NCBI RefSeq assembly: GCF_910594005.1
Contig: NC_057838.1
Location: forward strand, 34,340,001-34,404,000
Length of the DNA: 64,000 bases
Direction: 5' to 3'
Source of the DNA: Cervus elaphus
Taxonomy: Eukaryota; Chordata; Mammalia; Artiodactyla; Cervidae
Both the position numbers and the translations under genes were made by a program. Shown one piece after another: positions 47,040 to 59,244 of the stretch (position 1 is the stretch's first letter; each line of letters begins with the position of its first letter). The notes beneath the pieces are model-generated. The model was not told the DNA's origin. It saw nothing but the letters and a program-made list of their open reading frames with translations, and searched no databases.

Positions 47040-47957
47040 ACCAAAGTTACATTATTATAAAAGTCTCCTAATTAATCTCCTTACTTCTGTGTCCAGTTTT
47101 GCAGCTACAAGATCGTATCACACCTCAGCTCAAAACTCTTTGCAGACTTTCCACATCAGAGCAGATGCTAAAGCTTTATAAATTTATACTTAATTTTATC
47201 TAAAACGACTTCCCTGACTGCACCACCTGTCTCTGCCCCCGTCATTCACTCCATTTCAGCCACAGTAGCCTCTGGCTGCTCTTTGAATCTGACTGGCAAA
47301 GTTTCTCTTTGGGGTCTTTGTACTTTCTCTTTATTTGGCTCTAAACCTGTTCATCCCAAATAGCTGGCTTACTCTTTTGTCTCCTTCAAATCTTTTTTTG
47401 GGCTTACCTTCTCACTGACATCTTCCCTGATCACCAAATTAAAATTGCAAACCTACCATATGCTCCTCTGGCACTCCCCACACTGCTTCCTTTCTTTATA
47501 GCACTTGTAATACATGTTTTCTTTGTAGTGAAGTGAAGTGAAAGTTGCTCAGTTGTGTCCAACTCTTTGTGACCCCATGAACTATACAGTCCATGGGATT
47601 CTCCAGGCCAGAATACTGGCTGGGTAGCCTTTCCCTTCTCCAGGGGATCTTCCCATCCCAGGGATCAAACCCAGGTCTCCCACATTGCAGGCAGATTCTT
47701 TACCAGCTGAGCCATCAAGGAAGCCGACTTTCTTTGTAATACTTTTCCTTGGCTTAACTTTAGCACTTTTTATTTTCTAAGGTATTATGCACTTTACTCA
47801 TTTGTTTTATTTATGGTCAGTCTTTCTCCCCAAAGTCCATTACAGCATAACTTTTACACAAGCATATTTTCTTTTGTTTTGTGGACTCTTGTATCCACAG
47901 GGCCTAGAATAGTGCCTGATAGGTAGTAAATATTCAATAAATATTTGACTAAAGGAC
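47040..47957 (+). mobile_element. L2 LINE 3' region, split by a Bov-tA
   Basis: Long L2 3' sequence: 'tcagctcaaaactctttgc', 'tgactgcaccacctgtctct', then after the SINE 'ttttgtggactcttgtatcc', 'gggcctagaatagtgcctga' and the tail 'atattcaataaatatttga'. No RT frame remains. Confidence 0.8.
47528..47728 (-). mobile_element. Bov-tA SINE with 10-bp TSD, inside an L2
   Basis: A full reversed Bov-tA from 'gtgaagtgaagtgaaagttg' to the tRNA head 'accagctgagccatcaagga'. The direct repeat TTTCTTTGTA lies at 47518-47527 and 47729-47738. Confidence 0.95.
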
Positions 47958-50459
47958 AGGTGCAGCCAAAAGCTAGAGAACTCCTGGAGAAGCACAAAGA
48001 CTTTTCTTTGCCATCACCTCGCTAGTGTGTTGGGCCCCGTACAGCAGCTAGTGTGTTGAGTATGGCACTATCCCTGCCTTCTTCGGGCAGTTTCCCCATC
48101 ACTTCCCTGTCCTTGTTTGCCTCAGAGCTTCAAGGGATTGGGGAGATGTTTCCTATCACAAAGAGAGAGACTTGAGAGCTCTGCTCTGGCTTTTTTTTTA
48201 ATTTGCCCTGACAAATATGACAACCTGTTTTTGTTCTTTAAAGCATTTGGGTATCTGGAAAGTAGCCATTCTGAGAAGGCTGGGTTTTCTGTATTTCAAA
48301 GGGAACTTGTGGTCTTTTTGGGTTTTGATTTCTATCTTTTGGAAAAGTCAGCACCCACAGCTTTGTTCCACTTGAAGCTTGGAATCTTTTATGTCTGAAG
48401 GTAAGAGGGTATAAGAACATGTGGTCTACTCAGGAGACTTTCTTCTGCATAAGGCAGCTCTGGTGTAAGCAAAGGTAAAATGACCACAAGACCCTTGCCT
48501 TTTCCTGGGGCCAGTGTTGAGGAGAAGGTAGAGCCTAGTTTGCTCTACACTAATTTATTTTGAGACACAGCATTTGGAGTGGCAAGACAGTTTCCAGAGA
48601 ATCTGTGTTGATCTGTTTACAAAGAGGGAAAGGGCTTCAACTAGGAGGAAGAGGGTGCAGTCAAGTTAGTGACAGGAGTGAAAGTATCATATTTCTTTGT
48701 TTTAACCAGAGTCTTGTTTTAAGATCAGAGATGCTTTTATCCTGAGGGATTATTTGTCCAAACAAGTTATAAAAGGTCTCAGATAATTTCAATATGCCTC
48801 TGATGCTCTAATCTTATGCTTTACTCAGTTCTCTTTTGGTTACAGCCAACAGACCTCCAGCTTTGATTAACTTGAATAATAAAAGAGAATTTGTTGACTC
48901 ATAACTTTGAAGTTAAGTGTTATAATGGTCTCAGGCAAAGGTAGATCCAGGGTCCCAAGTAATGTCGTCAAGACTTTTATCTCCCTCACTTCTGTTTTTC
49001 TTGGTAGATCTCATATTTTTTTCTACAGAATATAGGCTTTCTTTATGTAGCAAGGAAGAGGGTAGCAGCATCTGATTCACATCCTTCTGGATCACAAGCT
49101 CTTCCTCTATCAGTTGTTAATCTAAAATTTCTTAGGGGGTCAACTTTGACAGTTTCATCACATGTGCAGTTCTGAGGTCAGGTGGCAGAGTAGTATGATT
49201 CTTAGTTATAATCACACACTTAAACTTGGGGAGACATTATTTAGTTAAGTTTGGTTTGTTTAGTTTGAGTTTACACTTAATTTTTATCTTGTTCCTTTGC
49301 TTATCTTTTGCTTTCTTGTGCATAAAATATCACTTGAAAACATTTCTATTGTCTGAATTAGATGGTCATGTAATTAAGTGCTGACCCCCAATACCAAGAT
49401 TTAATAATTTTGTCTCATTATTATGATTTGTATAATACTACAGTGGCATATCTTTAAAGAAGAGATTCATTCATTGAATGAGGACATGTGTGTATGAATG
49501 AATGAAAGACATAGGACATGTCTAAATTCCCATCTTTTGGAATCCTTTACTTATTTAATGTGCTATCTGGTCAAGTTCTTTAAACTTGCTAAAAACCCTG
49601 GTTTTCTCAACTGTGAGTAGGGTTGTTTTGAGGACTTAACGGGGTCATGCATGTAAAGTGCTGAGATCAGTGATTCAAGTACATAGTATGTATTCAACAA
49701 ATTGTTAACTGTTATTGCTTTGGTTATTGTTATAATTACTGCTGTGGTTAAACAATACCAGTCAACTAAATTTTACTTTGATTGTGGATAAGCATATGTT
49801 ACCTCCTGAGGTGTACTTTGGTATAACAATGTTTGACATAGGAATTTCTGATACTATGGGGTTGAGCTTTTGTCTTTTATTTATGTAATTAAATTACAGG
49901 TCACTCTCAGCGCTGCAGGCTTCACATAGATGGAAACAAAACATTAGAACCATTAGTAGGTTGTTATGATCTTTCAGATAGCTGTGAGTAGGTATAACTC
50001 ACTTATGGCTTTGATTTCAAGGGTCAATATAGGCTATTTGATTTTAATAAAAATAGTCAAACATCATTTCCACTCAGAGGGCAAATGGTGTGAAAGAGCA
50101 AAAGTATCTGTGTATCTTTAAGTAGATGAAAGTCTACATATAATTTGACAAAAATCACTTCATGGATAGAGCTTTAAGGTGATATTGGACTGGAAGCAAG
50201 CATTTGAACACATAATAGATGTTCAGTATATTCTGCCATCTTTCTGTGGATAAAGTCTGAATGTTAATTGATATTCATAGAAGAAAAGAAACAATTATTA
50301 AAACAGAACTCTTTCCACCCAAATCTGTTCCTCTTGTAGTCTTATCCATATACATAATTGGTTCAAGCCAGAAACATGACCCCTTTCTGTTTTCCCTTAA
50401 TCTCACCAGTCCAGAGGCTAAGATCTAAGATCTATCTTCAAATATATATTCTGATGAGA
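47958..50459. other. Mostly unique non-coding sequence
   Basis: A MIR is at 49570-49730. A stretch at 48840-49210 ('taataaaagagaatttgttg', 'ggtagatccagggtccc') resembles an old repeat similar to that near 25960-26390. No gene is recognised. Confidence 0.4.
49570..49730 (+). mobile_element. MIR SINE
   Basis: 'tggttttctcaactgtgagt', 'ggttgttttgaggacttaac' and 'acatagtatgtattcaaca' in MIR order. Confidence 0.65.
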
Positions 50460-51325
50460 CAACTTCTATTTTGCTTTTATCATGTTGATCCAAACCTCAT
50501 CATTTCCAATCTAGATTATTTTGATAGCTCCTGAGTGATGCCTCCTACTTCCACTCTTGTCTTCATGCTGACCCTTCCTTGCACAGTCATTTGCATTTCT
50601 TTAAAATCTTCCAGTGCCTCCATTATTCTTAGAATGTGCTAAATCACTTCTGTCCTGTCTGACTATTTGCGATCCCATGGACCATACTCTGCCAGGCTCC
50701 CCTGTCCACGAAATTCTCCAGGCAAGAATATTGGAGTGGGTTGCCATGCCCTCCTCCAGGGGATCTTCCTGACCCAGGAATCAAACCCAAGTCGCTAACC
50801 TCTCCTGCAATGGCAGGAGAGTTCTTTACTACTAGAGAACCTAGACACCTAGAGAATCCACATTTCCTCCCTTAGCTTACCTACTCACTGACCTCATCTC
50901 CTACCACTCTCTTCCCTGTTATATGGGCTCCAGGAACAGTCACCCTATTTCTATGCTTCTAGTCACCAGACTCAAGCTTGTATTTGACAAACTGTTAATA
51001 CCTGCTGTATTTTCTGTCTGAAATTCTCTATGTTAGGATTATTCTCAAAGCACCCTCCTCCTTGTCATCAGATCTCAGCTTGGAAAACCTTTCCTTAGAC
51101 CTTTCTTGACTATGATAGCTAAACCTACACCTCCTCTCCTAATCATTTTCTGAAACATCTTTCATAGCTTTGAGCATTACCATGCTGTAGAATTATTTTG
51201 GTCATTTATTTATAATTTGTTCTGTTTTTAAAGTCACTAGAGCAGTGATCTCGTGTTTCTGTTTTTATTCACTACTGTACCCATAGTACCTGGTGTTCAA
51301 TAAATATTAGGTGAATATTTCCAGG
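50460..51325 (+). mobile_element. L2 LINE 3' region, split by a Bov-tA
   Basis: L2 landmarks: 'cagtgcctccattattctta', then after the SINE 'gctccaggaacagtcaccc', 'cctttccttagacctttct' and the tail 'cctggtgttcaataaatatt'. Confidence 0.75.
50635..50850 (-). mobile_element. Bov-tA SINE inside an L2
   Basis: Reversed Bov-tA: 'gtgctaaatcacttctgtcc', 'ctccaggcaagaatattgga', then a diverged tRNA head. The flanks (CTTAGAAT and CTAGAGAAT) are a possible imperfect TSD. The right boundary is approximate. Confidence 0.9.
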
Positions 51326-52264
51326 CATCTAACGAGGCAGAGATCATCACTACCTTCATGAAGCATATGCCTCTTTAATCAATTATACTCACACATTTAC
51401 TTTTTTAAAAACATTGTAACTTTTTGAAAAGTAATCAGTTTTGAGAATATATGAAAGTAACTTGGTATTGCTCGTACTTGAATTAAATTTACATTTCTAT
51501 TTTTACTGATTGATTTCCCTTCCTGCTGATTTCAGTGATTATTCTGCTGAGAGGATAAGCAATGTGTTAGGACAATATAAAGGCTGTCATATTCAGGTCC
51601 AGGGCTGTCATATTTTATTGATGTTGGCTCCGCAGATGATACTTAATAGAAAACGAAAAGCTCTATAGGTTTCTACTTTTCAAAATTTGCTTTCAGTAGT
51701 CAGAGTGAGAGATCAGAAAGATTTTTAAATAAACCTATTGAACTAATAATATGAAAGCTGAAAAGTGAGGCAATATGTAGTTTTCTTCCTGACTTTGAAA
51801 TGGTATTTCATTATTCACAAATAATCTTTCTGAACATTTTGATGTACTTTATAAAAATAGGGTTTGAAATAGTTCTCAAAAATTCAGTTTGGGGGTCTTT
51901 CAGAAGTGAACAATAATTTTTTGTCTCACCATTAACATGTGCTCATTACAGCAATTTAAAATGAATTTTCTAATGTGGTTTTGATTCTTGATATTTCAAT
52001 CTGAGGTGCATTTCACATGTTTAATACTCTTATCTTGCCACAATTTGGTAGCAAACTTAGAGAAATCACTTTAATAACTCATTGTTGCTTTAATTTTTAT
52101 CTTAAATTACACAGAATGTTTGGGTGAGATTTGCCTAAAACTTTGCCTGATTCTTTTGGGGGCATTTTGGTCAAGTCTTTGGAATGAAATAATAAAAAAT
52201 AAAATATAATGTTGAATGCATACTAGATGTTAATTCAAGTTCTCACATGCTAGCACTTTAAGGT
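51326..52264. other. AT-rich non-coding sequence
   Basis: Nothing is recognised. Confidence 0.45.
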
Positions 52265-52420
52265 AAATATTACTTATTAGCCTCACTCTTCAGTATAAAA
52301 AAACAAATTCTTAGGCAGCTAAAATAGCTTGTTCAAGGTTATATAACAGTACTTCAGAGTCAAAATTGAATGCAAGATCTAGACAGTTCTGAAACTTCTT
52401 GATGATTCCACAATGCTAAC
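52265..52420 (-). mobile_element. MIR relic, reverse orientation
   Basis: 'gcttgttcaaggttatataa' and 'agtcaaaattgaatgcaaga' resemble the reversed MIR core. Confidence 0.5.
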
Positions 52421-52599
52421 ATCCCTTCTTTGGTACTGGTATCATCTTACATGTTCTTCATGATCATTTGAAATACTGGGGAGGAAAACTAGAGAGCATA
52501 GGAAGGGAATCCAAAGTAAGACCATTAAGCTCAAAGACAAATTAACTGAAAATTCCTAGTCTGGGATACTTATTTCTAATTTGGGATAGCAGAAAGGGT

Positions 52600-52720
52600 A
52601 CCTTAGAGATGATCTGCCTCTTCTAATTCAACTTCATTTTGCAAATGATAAGGCTGAGGCACTGATACCTTAGGTACCCTCTGTGACAAAGAGGTGACTG
52701 GGTTAGAACCAGGCTTTCTG
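52600..52720 (-). mobile_element. MIR relic, reverse orientation
   Basis: 'gcaaatgataaggctgaggc' and 'gactgggttagaaccagg' are reversed MIR text. Confidence 0.5.
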
Positions 52721-52839
52721 TCTCTACAAAGAGAAATCTTTCAGCTGCTGGGAGACCACATTCTCCTGTCGTACCAATACTCTTCAACTACCCTTCTTTG
52801 TCTGTAATACCACTCTTAGATGTTCAAGCATACAGCTAG

Positions 52840-53010
52840 GTTCTTCGAAACACTATCTCATTTGATTTCTATAACAGATTGTTGGGATAGATATTATAAT
52901 TCCCATTAACTGTAGTGAGTCTTGGAACTGCTAAATAACTTGGATGGTAAAATAGCTTGCCCTGTCAATAGCTGAATTGGGAGTCCAACCTAGGTCTTAT
53001 TTGAGATCAA
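52840..53010 (-). mobile_element. MIR relic, reverse orientation
   Basis: 'cactatctcatttgatttct', 'ttcccattaactgtagtgag' and 'tgaattgggagtccaaccta' are reversed MIR text. This is the third MIR in 750 bases in the same orientation. Confidence 0.6.
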
Positions 53011-54124
53011 ACTGTGGTGGCCTCTAGGGGAAGTTGAGAAGTGGTAGTCTGATTGGAAATAAGAAGTGGATGAGTGAACTTGAAAATGCATGACTGAGGA
53101 AGATCACCAAAAATCCCAACAAACCCCTGATTTAGAAGTGCTTTCTGCTTAGAGAGGCACCTTAAGCTGACAACAAATACCAAGTATTCTATCCTGCGCC
53201 TGATTTCAAGACCCTGTTCTTTTGATTGTTGCTGATTATAACTATTATGGACATATTTTAGGTTATTTGCAAAAAGATGAGTAAATTAATTTCAAATCTG
53301 TGAGTGAGCAAGTGAGTTATCAAGAAGAGAGCTGAAGAGCAAGCACTACTACCCCTCTAAAAAGTAACCCACTTGAATTATATGTGGGAATATTTTCATT
53401 CCTGTCTTTTGTTATTAACTTTCCTATTTTTCTGGAGATTGTGTTCCAAAATCTTAATCCCCTTAGTATTACACTTTGTGTGCCTATTGTGTTCTGTACC
53501 CATGGCTTCCTTGTATCCTCCATCTACCAATCAATGGGTTTTGGGTACTTCCAGGATTCTGCTTCTTTGGATCTTAGCTGACCTGCCCTCTCTGTTATGT
53601 CTGATGCTTCAAATCTCTGACTTTTTTCTGTACTTCATCCTACCATGTAATGGCTGTTTAGGACAAACCATTTTAGCATCCTCAAATTGTAACGTTAGCA
53701 CATACTGAAAAGGGAGTCTGCAGTAGAGCAAACATACGATCACTGTGGCTTGAGTTTATCAGAATCAATAAAGAAATGAACTTTGAACAAGTTCCAGTGT
53801 TAAAAACTTTGCTTTGCTGACTTTGATACATAGTTGACTTCTCATTTAGTTAGTTATGTTTCTATTGAAACTGAATTAACAGTTTGAATTTCACTAATAG
53901 AGTCCTCTATTCTCAGACTTAAGGATAGATATAAAATGCACATTTGTACTCCAAATAGGACTACTACCTTTAGAATTGGTGCTCAAGGACAGCTAACTGG
54001 TAAACTGTGTTATAAGCTCTGCTGTTTCTATTGGAAACAAAGATTCCATTGATAAGAATGAGGATGATATTGGTGTTGATGACGATAGAGATGATATTGG
54101 TGGTGAGATAATCCTACTGGCACT
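53011..54124. other. AT-rich non-coding sequence
   Basis: Frames at 53373-53708 and 53384-53581 are hydrophobic and carry no known motif. No repeat is recognised. Confidence 0.4.
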
Positions 54125-54240
54125 GTGTCTGAGTACTTTCAGTTTCTTATATAATTCTTATAACAAGTCCATGTAACAAGCTCTATTATCTTTATTATAA
54201 GATGAGGAAACTAAACAGTTTAAGTTCACTTTACTGTTCA
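54125..54240 (-). mobile_element. MIR relic, reverse orientation
   Basis: 'tataattcttataacaagtc' and 'ataagatgaggaaactaaac' are reversed MIR text. Confidence 0.55.
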
Positions 54241-55933
54241 CTCTTGGTGTAGTACATTCAATGGGTTTTAATAAATGCATAATTATGTATATCTATTATT
54301 GTTATGCAGAATATTTTCACCACCATTAAAATGTTCTATGTTCCATCTATTCATCCCTCCTCCAACACCAGCCATCTCCACTGGCAACCACTGATCTTTT
54401 TACTGTCTCTATAGTTTTTATTTTTTCTAGAATGTCATGAATTTGGAATCATATATTATGTAGCTTCTTCAGACTAGCTTTTTTCTATAAATAGTATGCA
54501 TTTTTGTTTCCTCCATGTCTTTTCATGACCTGTTAGCTTAATTATTTTTAGTGCTATATAATATTTCACTATCTGTGTGTATCACAGTTTGCTTAGCCAT
54601 TCACCTACTAAAGGACATCTTTATTGCTTCCAACATTTTGCAATGAAGAATTAAACTGCTATAATCATCCACGTTCAGGGTTTTGTATGAATATGAATTT
54701 TCAACTCCTTTGGGTAAATACGAAGGTGTAGGTTTGCTGGATTATCTGGTGAGAATATGTTTGGCATTGTAAGAAACTGCCAAACTGTCTTCCAAATGAC
54801 TGCATCACTTTGCATTTCCACCAGCAGTGAATGAGAATTTCTGTTGGTCTTTTGCAGCATTTGATGTCAGTATTCTGAATTTTGGTCATACTAATAGGTG
54901 TGTGATGATATCTCAATTTTGTTTTAATTTGCCTTTCCCTGAAGATATATAATATGAAACATGTTTTCATATGCTTATTAACCATCTGTAAATCTTCTCT
55001 GGTGAAGATCTATTAAAGTCTTTGGGCCATTTTTAATTGGGTTGTTTATCTTCTTATTGCTGAATTTTAAGAGTTCCTTGTATATTTTGGGTAACAGTCC
55101 TTTATAATATGTGTGTTTTGCAAATATTTTCTCCCAGTCTGTGTCTTCTCCTTCTCCTGCCAGTGTCTTTTGTAGAGAAGAAGTTTTCAACTTTAATGAA
55201 GTCCAGCGTATCAATTACTTCTTTCATAGGTTGAAGCTTTGGTGTTGTATCTAAAAGGCCTTTGCAATATTCAAAGAATTCATCTAGAATTCCTTTATAT
55301 TATCTTCTAGATTTATAGTTTTATACTTTATATTTAGGTGTGTGATCAGTTTTGAGTTAATTTTTGTGGAGGATGTAAAGTCTGTGTCTATTTCTTTTGT
55401 TATTTTTTTTTTTTTTGCATGTGATGCCCCATTTTATAACATGGTTTGTTGAAAACACTCTCTTTTCTCATTTAGTTTACTTTTGCTCTTTGTCAAGATA
55501 TGTTGACTATATTTATGTGGGTCTGTTTCTAACTGTTTATTCTGTTCCACTGATTATCTATCTGTTCTTTTGACAACATTGCACTGTCTTGATTAGTGCA
55601 ACTTTATAGCCATGAAGTTGGGCAGTGTCAATCCTCTGGCTTTGTTCTTCTCTTTCAATAGTATGTTAGATATTCTGGATCTTTTCTCTGACCATACAGG
55701 TTTTTGACTCACTTTGTATCCACAAAATAAATGATTGGCATTTTGATTGGAATTGCATTGAATGTGTAGATCAATTTGGGAAGGACTAATATCTTGATAG
55801 TATTAAGTCTTCCTTCCAGTGAACATGAAATATCTATTCATTTTTAAGTTCTTTTTAATTTCTTTATCAGAGCTTCATAATTTTCCTTGTATAGATTTCA
55901 TATTTTGTTATTATATTTACACATAAGTATATA

Positions 55934-56716
55934 AATAACCTCAGATATGCAGATGACACCACGCTTATGGCAGAAAGTGAAGAGGAACTAAAAAGCCTCT
56001 TGATGAAATTGAAAGAGGAGAGTGAAAAAGTTGGATTAAAGCTCAACATTCAGAAAACTAAGATCATGGCATCTGGTCCCATCACTTCATGGGAAATAGA
56101 TGGGGAAACAGTGGAAACAGTGGCTGACTTTATTTTGGGGGGCTCCAAAATCACTGTAGTTGGTGATTGCAGCCATGAAATTAAAAGACACTTACTCCTT
56201 GGAAGGAAAGTTATGACCAACCTAGATAGCATATTAAAAAGCAGAGACATTACTTTGCCAACAAAGGTCCGTCTAGTCAAGGCTATGGTTTTTCCAGTAG
56301 TCATGTATGGATGTGAGAGTTGGACTAGAAAGAAAGCTGAGTGCCGAAGAATTGATGCTTTTGAACTGTGGTGTTGGAGAAGACTCTTGAGAGTCCCTTG
56401 GACTGCAAGGAGATCCAACCAGTCCATCCTCAAGGAGCTCAGTCCTGGGTGTTCATTGGAAGAACTGATGTTGAAGCTGAAACTCCAATACTTTGGCCAC
56501 CTCATGCGAAGAGTTGACTCACTGGAAAAGACCCTGATGCTGGGAGGGATTGAAGGCAGGAGGAGAAGGGGGCGACAGAGGATGAGATGGCTAGATGGCA
56601 TCACCGACTCAATGGACATGAGTTTGAGTAAACTCCGGGAGTTGGTGATGGACAGGGAGGGCTGGCGTGCTGAGATTCACGGGGTCACAAAGAGTTGGAC
56701 ACGACTGAGTGACTGA
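55934..56716 (+). pseudogene. BovB RT C-terminal third, uninterrupted reading frame
   Basis: This is the best-preserved coding remnant in the window. From the 5' junction the frame reads through the intact motif C (NLRYADDTTL at 55937-55966). It then continues without a stop or frameshift from the in-frame Met at 55967 for 249 codons to the natural C-terminus (KSWTRLSD). It carries the RT thumb and the Cys-containing C-terminal region (PVVMYGCESWTRKKAECRR, FELWCWRRLLRVPWTARRS). The endonuclease and motif A are missing because of 5' truncation, so no enzyme can be made. The antisense strand also has a 189-codon frame (56050-56619), which I regard as a shadow. Confidence 0.93.
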
Positions 56717-56731
56717 ACTGAACTGAACTGA
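55934..56731 (+). mobile_element. BovB LINE 3' portion inside the old L1
   Basis: BovB starts near 'ataacctcagatatgcagat' (just before YADD) and ends in tandem ACTGA units at about 56704-56731. The L1 text is interrupted between 'cacataagtat' and 'ttcatgtttgggg'. No clear TSD is visible, and a few filler bases lie at the 5' junction. Confidence 0.95.
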
Positions 56732-57660
56732 TTTCATGTTTGGGGGTGTTAAGTTAAGTGATATTGTGTTTTAAATTTCAAATTATGCTGGTATAGAGGA
56801 AATTATTAACTTTTGTATGTTAAACTTGTAACCTGAAATCTTGCTATAATTGGTTGTTAGTTCCAGCAGTTTTTTAATTGATTAGTTTTGGATTTTCTAC
56901 ATAGACAGTCATATTATATGCAAAGACAGTTTTACTTCTTTCTTCCCAATCTGTATACCTTTTATTTCCTTTTATTGCCTTATTGAATTAGCGATAACTT
57001 CCAGTATGTTGAAAAGGAGTGGTGAGAGGTGACATCCTTGACTTGCACCTGATCTGAGTGGGAAAGCTTTGAATTTCTCATATTAAGTATGCTGTTAGTT
57101 TTGGGGTTCTGTAGATATTCTTTATTAAGTTGAAAAAGTCCCCATCTATTCCTAGTTTACTGAAAGAGTTGTTTTTTGTTTTTTTTTTAAATCATGAATG
57201 GGAGTTGATTTTGTCAAATGCTTTTTCTGATTCTATTCTGATATGATCATGTGACTTTTTTCTTTTTAGTCTATTGATGTGATAGATTATATTACTTGAT
57301 TTCAAATGTTGAGCCATTCTTGCCAGATCTTTCTCTTTTAGCCATTCTGCAATTAAGTCCTCTTGGATTGTGTAAGAGTTAATATGGTTTCTAGGAAACT
57401 CTAGTCTATCCCCAACAGAAAGAATTATTTTGTACAATGTCTAAAAGACCATTACTCATGGTTTAGAATTATTTTGATGATGAAAGTTTAGAATCTCAGT
57501 ACATAATACATTGATCTTGAGACACTGACCCTTTGGGTTATTTTCAGCATAATTTACCTCATTACATCTCTAGCCATAACTACTGGAAGTCATAAAAAAT
57601 AATTTGGATGAGAGCCTTACAGTTATTTGTCTACAGTTATTAAACTGAGATATAAACTTT

Positions 57661-57773
57661 ATCAGAATTCCCTGGCAGTTCAGTGATTAGAACTTGATGC
57701 TTTCACTGCCAGGGCCTAGGTCGATCCCTGGTCAGTGAACTAAGATCCTTCAAGTTGCTGTGTTGCCAAAACA
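57661..57773 (+). mobile_element. CHR-type tRNA-Glu SINE with TSD
   Basis: 'gaattccctggcagttcagt', 'tgatgctttcactgccaggg' and 'ggtcagtgaactaagatcct' match the CHR SINE family known from ruminants, hippos and whales. The direct repeat AGATATAAAC lies at 57648-57657 and 57774-57783, extendable to 13 bases with one mismatch. Confidence 0.85.
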
Positions 57774-57783
57774 AGATATAAAC

Positions 57784-59228
57784 ATTCGCTCCTACTTCTC
57801 TGTCTCTGTTTCTCTATCTCAGTCTCTCTCTGATATGTGCATATATATTTCCTAGTGTATTGTATATATAAAGTAAAATATATATAGATATATGGATGTA
57901 TAATATATATTCAGTTTATCAGGTTCTAATGTTTATAGACATGCTCCTTATCTACAACTTAGGGTTCTTGTCTTTCTCTGATCACTGTTTTATTTTGTGT
58001 CATCATAACCCATAATTGTTCACTTCAGGAGTTTTAAAATTAAAGTAACTAGGTTAATGCCCACAATTTGCAGGTGAACTTCATGAAATGAATATTGAGT
58101 ACAAACTTTATCCTTGACTTCAGCTGCTTTAATATGCCTATTTTCCTATTGCTTTATCTTTATTTTCCTCTATTTTTGGCATTTTAAAAGTCGCCTTAAA
58201 ACCCTTTTGAAATAAACATGCATAAATGATAAAATGTATTTACACTAGAATTCAGATTTACATTTCACATTATTATCTATCAACTATTTAGAGATACATT
58301 TAAAACTCTTAGCTTGAAAATAATCACCTTTCCTGAGTAAGTAGAAAGAATGTCCATTGTACTTAATTTGTTGTCTGTTTCTAGCCACAAGAAATTGTGA
58401 AATGTGGGGGGGACAGAATTGGTTTTTCATTTAAAACATAATTTGCTGGGCTATAAACTGTGTGTTGTATTAGTTTTTCTAAATCTGTTAAGGTCTACTT
58501 AAAATGAAATAATTTTTCACCTTTATGTTGAAAATTTAGATATAATGTCTGAAAGCATTTATAAGAAAAAATTTAATTTTCCTTACAAATAGAGAGGACA
58601 GCAATGTATAAGTAGTAAATGTTTCATAATTTAGGCAGAAGAGCTAAAGGCTATTTTCCATTTCAACTAGAAGTTACGAACAGTTAGATTTTCCCTAAGG
58701 AGCTAATTATTTGCTGAGATTACTGTGGTAGCAGATTTTAGAAGTTCAAGATCTCTGTAAATAGCCATAAGAAAACCTATAGATGTCATTTAAATGCAAC
58801 ACTGAAATTATATAGTATAGTTTTTTTTTAATGGCCAAATGCATAAATGATTAGTTTAACTATAAAGGTTTATTTAATTTAAAAGTTTTATAGTCTTTAT
58901 CAGGTAGTATTTGAAAATTTTCTGATTCTCTACACCTTGGCCAATTGTGAAAAAGATAATAACATTTTATAATTTTCCAACTGACACATAAAGTTCATAA
59001 ATCTTTCAGAAGATGACATCTTTATCCAAATAAAGATAATAACAGTTGTAGTAATGATCTCCATAATACAAAATATATTGACAACTTCTTAAAACACTAC
59101 CTTTGGGATTATTCCATGGTATCATATGTATTTTCATGAGGCACTTATGTCCATTTTGGACTATGTGTCCTGGTAGTGGACATCTCTGTCTCTTGCCCCT
59201 CAGACCAGCATCCATTGTCTCTTCTGGT
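57784..59228. other. AT-rich non-coding sequence
   Basis: TA-rich simple sequence lies at 57840-57910. Nothing else is recognised. Confidence 0.45.
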
Positions 59229-59244
59229 AAGAAAACAGATTGTT

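Larger units (their letters stand above)
54241..57330 (-). mobile_element. Old L1 (L1M-type), split by a BovB
   Basis: The minus-strand L1 runs from the 3' UTR ('ctccactggcaaccactgat' near 54377) through ORF2 C-terminal sequence (frames encoding KMVNKHMKTC-like and RRFTDG text at 54701-55214). After the BovB it continues into the RT palm, where 57192-57320 encodes SSNIIYHINRLK and a decayed motif A, IESEKAFDKI. The left edge is approximate and the right edge is where similarity fades. Confidence 0.82.

Noticed and set aside
53373..53708. Hydrophobic 111-codon frame as a membrane protein
   Set aside because: Hydrophobicity comes from T-rich codons. There is a competing overlapping frame and no family match.
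56050..56619. 189-codon minus-strand open frame
   Set aside because: It is exactly antisense to the preserved BovB reading frame, and similar antisense frames appear opposite the other BovB copies. It is a shadow of BovB codon use.
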